From Bacillota bacterium (GTDB lineage Bacteria; Bacillota; Clostridia; Peptostreptococcales; Natronincolaceae): a stretch of DNA of 5,544 nucleotides. The number at the start of each line of letters is the position of its first letter. Within the stretch, counting starts at the first letter, position 1. Below the pieces are notes generated by a model. That model saw nothing but the letters and a program-made list of their open reading frames with translations. It made no database searches and was not told where the DNA came from. Location: the NCBI GenBank assembly GCA_023387935.1, contig JAEWHG010000180.1, positions 1 to 5,544 on the forward strand. Reading direction: 5' to 3'. Shown piece by piece: positions 5,343 through 5,544 of the stretch. Position numbers and translations under genes: made by a program.

Positions 5343-5370
5343 ACATGGTTATATATAATCATGTGGATAA
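5343..5370. promoter_or_regulatory. 22-bp palindrome overlapping a DnaA box
   Basis: ACATG-G-TTATA and TATAA-T-CATGT form an inverted repeat at 5343-5364 with a single mismatched pair (5348/5359). Its right end overlaps a perfect minus-strand DnaA box TTATCCACA at 5362-5370. It is about 107-128 bp upstream of the dnaA start. The size and symmetry suit a dimeric regulator's operator. Cruciform or chance in A+T-rich DNA are alternatives. Confidence 0.45.
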
Positions 5371-5435
5371 ATATATGAATAAGATTAAGTGGCATAATTA
5401 AAAAACATAAATAGGCACATTATACAAAAAAACGA

Positions 5436-5444
5436 TTATACACA
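5436..5444 (+). promoter_or_regulatory. DnaA box
   Basis: TTATACACA matches the TTATNCACA consensus perfectly on the plus strand. It stands alone between the palindrome region and the dense right-edge cluster, with a one-mismatch site (TTATACAAA) at 5420-5428. Confidence 0.7.
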
Positions 5445-5498
5445 AAAAAATTAGTAAAAATCAATGAAAAAAACGAATTTTTATAAGAAATTTTAAAC

Positions 5499-5541
5499 TT
5501 ATTCACAACATTATCCACAAACTGTGAATAACTATGGATAA
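5499..5541. promoter_or_regulatory. Dense DnaA box cluster at the right edge
   Basis: Four sites lie side by side: TTATTCACA (5499-5507, plus), TTATCCACA (5511-5519, plus), TTATTCACA (5523-5531, minus) and the one-mismatch TTATCCATA (5533-5541, minus). The first three start exactly 12 bp apart, with 3-nt gaps. The array may continue beyond the window. Confidence 0.85.
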
Positions 5542-5544
5542 TGT

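Larger units (their letters stand above)
5237..5544. other. oriC: oriC, upstream half, and dnaA regulatory region
   Basis: This very A+T-rich, non-coding 308-bp stretch upstream of dnaA runs to the window edge. It holds six perfect TTATNCACA boxes: plus strand 5292-5300, 5436-5444, 5499-5507 and 5511-5519, and minus strand 5362-5370 and 5523-5531. One-mismatch sites are at 5280-5288, 5420-5428 and 5533-5541. It corresponds to the box cluster upstream of dnaA in split origins such as that of B. subtilis. The dnaA promoter must lie here, but no convincing -35/-10 pair could be chosen because TATA-like strings are everywhere. The next gene expected upstream (rpmH in many Bacillota) is not reached. 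Confidence 0.85.

Noticed and set aside
5237..5345. Candidate dnaA promoters such as TTGTGG near 5297-5302 with downstream TATA-like strings
   Set aside because: No pair of hexamers at 16-18 nt gave an acceptable match, and A+T-rich DNA offers many false -10 elements.

Overview
The window is the replication-origin neighbourhood of a low-GC Gram-positive bacterium, most likely a member of the Clostridia. The gene order dnaA-dnaN-yaaA-recF-remB-gyrB, the strongly A+T-rich DNA, the AGGAGG ribosome binding sites and a DnaA of 451 residues all fit that group. The species cannot be fixed from the sequence. A relative of Alkaliphilus or Clostridium is a guess. All six genes lie on the minus strand, so the cluster reads from right to left.

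Reading in the direction of transcription: 5544-5237 is an A+T-rich leader full of DnaA boxes upstream of dnaA. It is the first half of a split oriC. dnaA (5236-3881) encodes the initiator. 3880-3655 is the second half of oriC, with more DnaA boxes, a GGCC cluster, an unusually clear DnaA-trio (six TAG/TAA triplets) and an A+T-rich stretch that should be the unwinding site. dnaN (3654-2548) encodes the sliding clamp. Its correct start is internal to the longest open frame, and a perfect DnaA box fills the gap between its Shine-Dalgarno sequence and its ATG. A compact hairpin terminator follows dnaN directly. 2514-2381 is a structured, relatively G+C-rich palindromic repeat element that is not coding. 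A good promoter at its edge probably starts the yaaA-recF-remB-gyrB transcription unit. yaaA (S4 RNA-binding protein), recF (recombination mediator) and remB (DUF370 regulator) follow. A 199-bp gap with an operator-like palindrome precedes gyrB, which runs off the left edge after 133 codons.

The genes cooperate in starting and maintaining chromosome replication. DnaA opens the origin, DnaN tethers the polymerase, RecF loads RecA at stalled forks, and GyrB with GyrA removes supercoils ahead of the fork. RemB and YaaA are conserved passengers of this locus. No novel multi-gene system is present. The items worth attention are non-coding: the origin architecture, the DnaA box in the dnaN translation start, the 2381-2514 structured repeat, and palindromes upstream of dnaA and gyrB.
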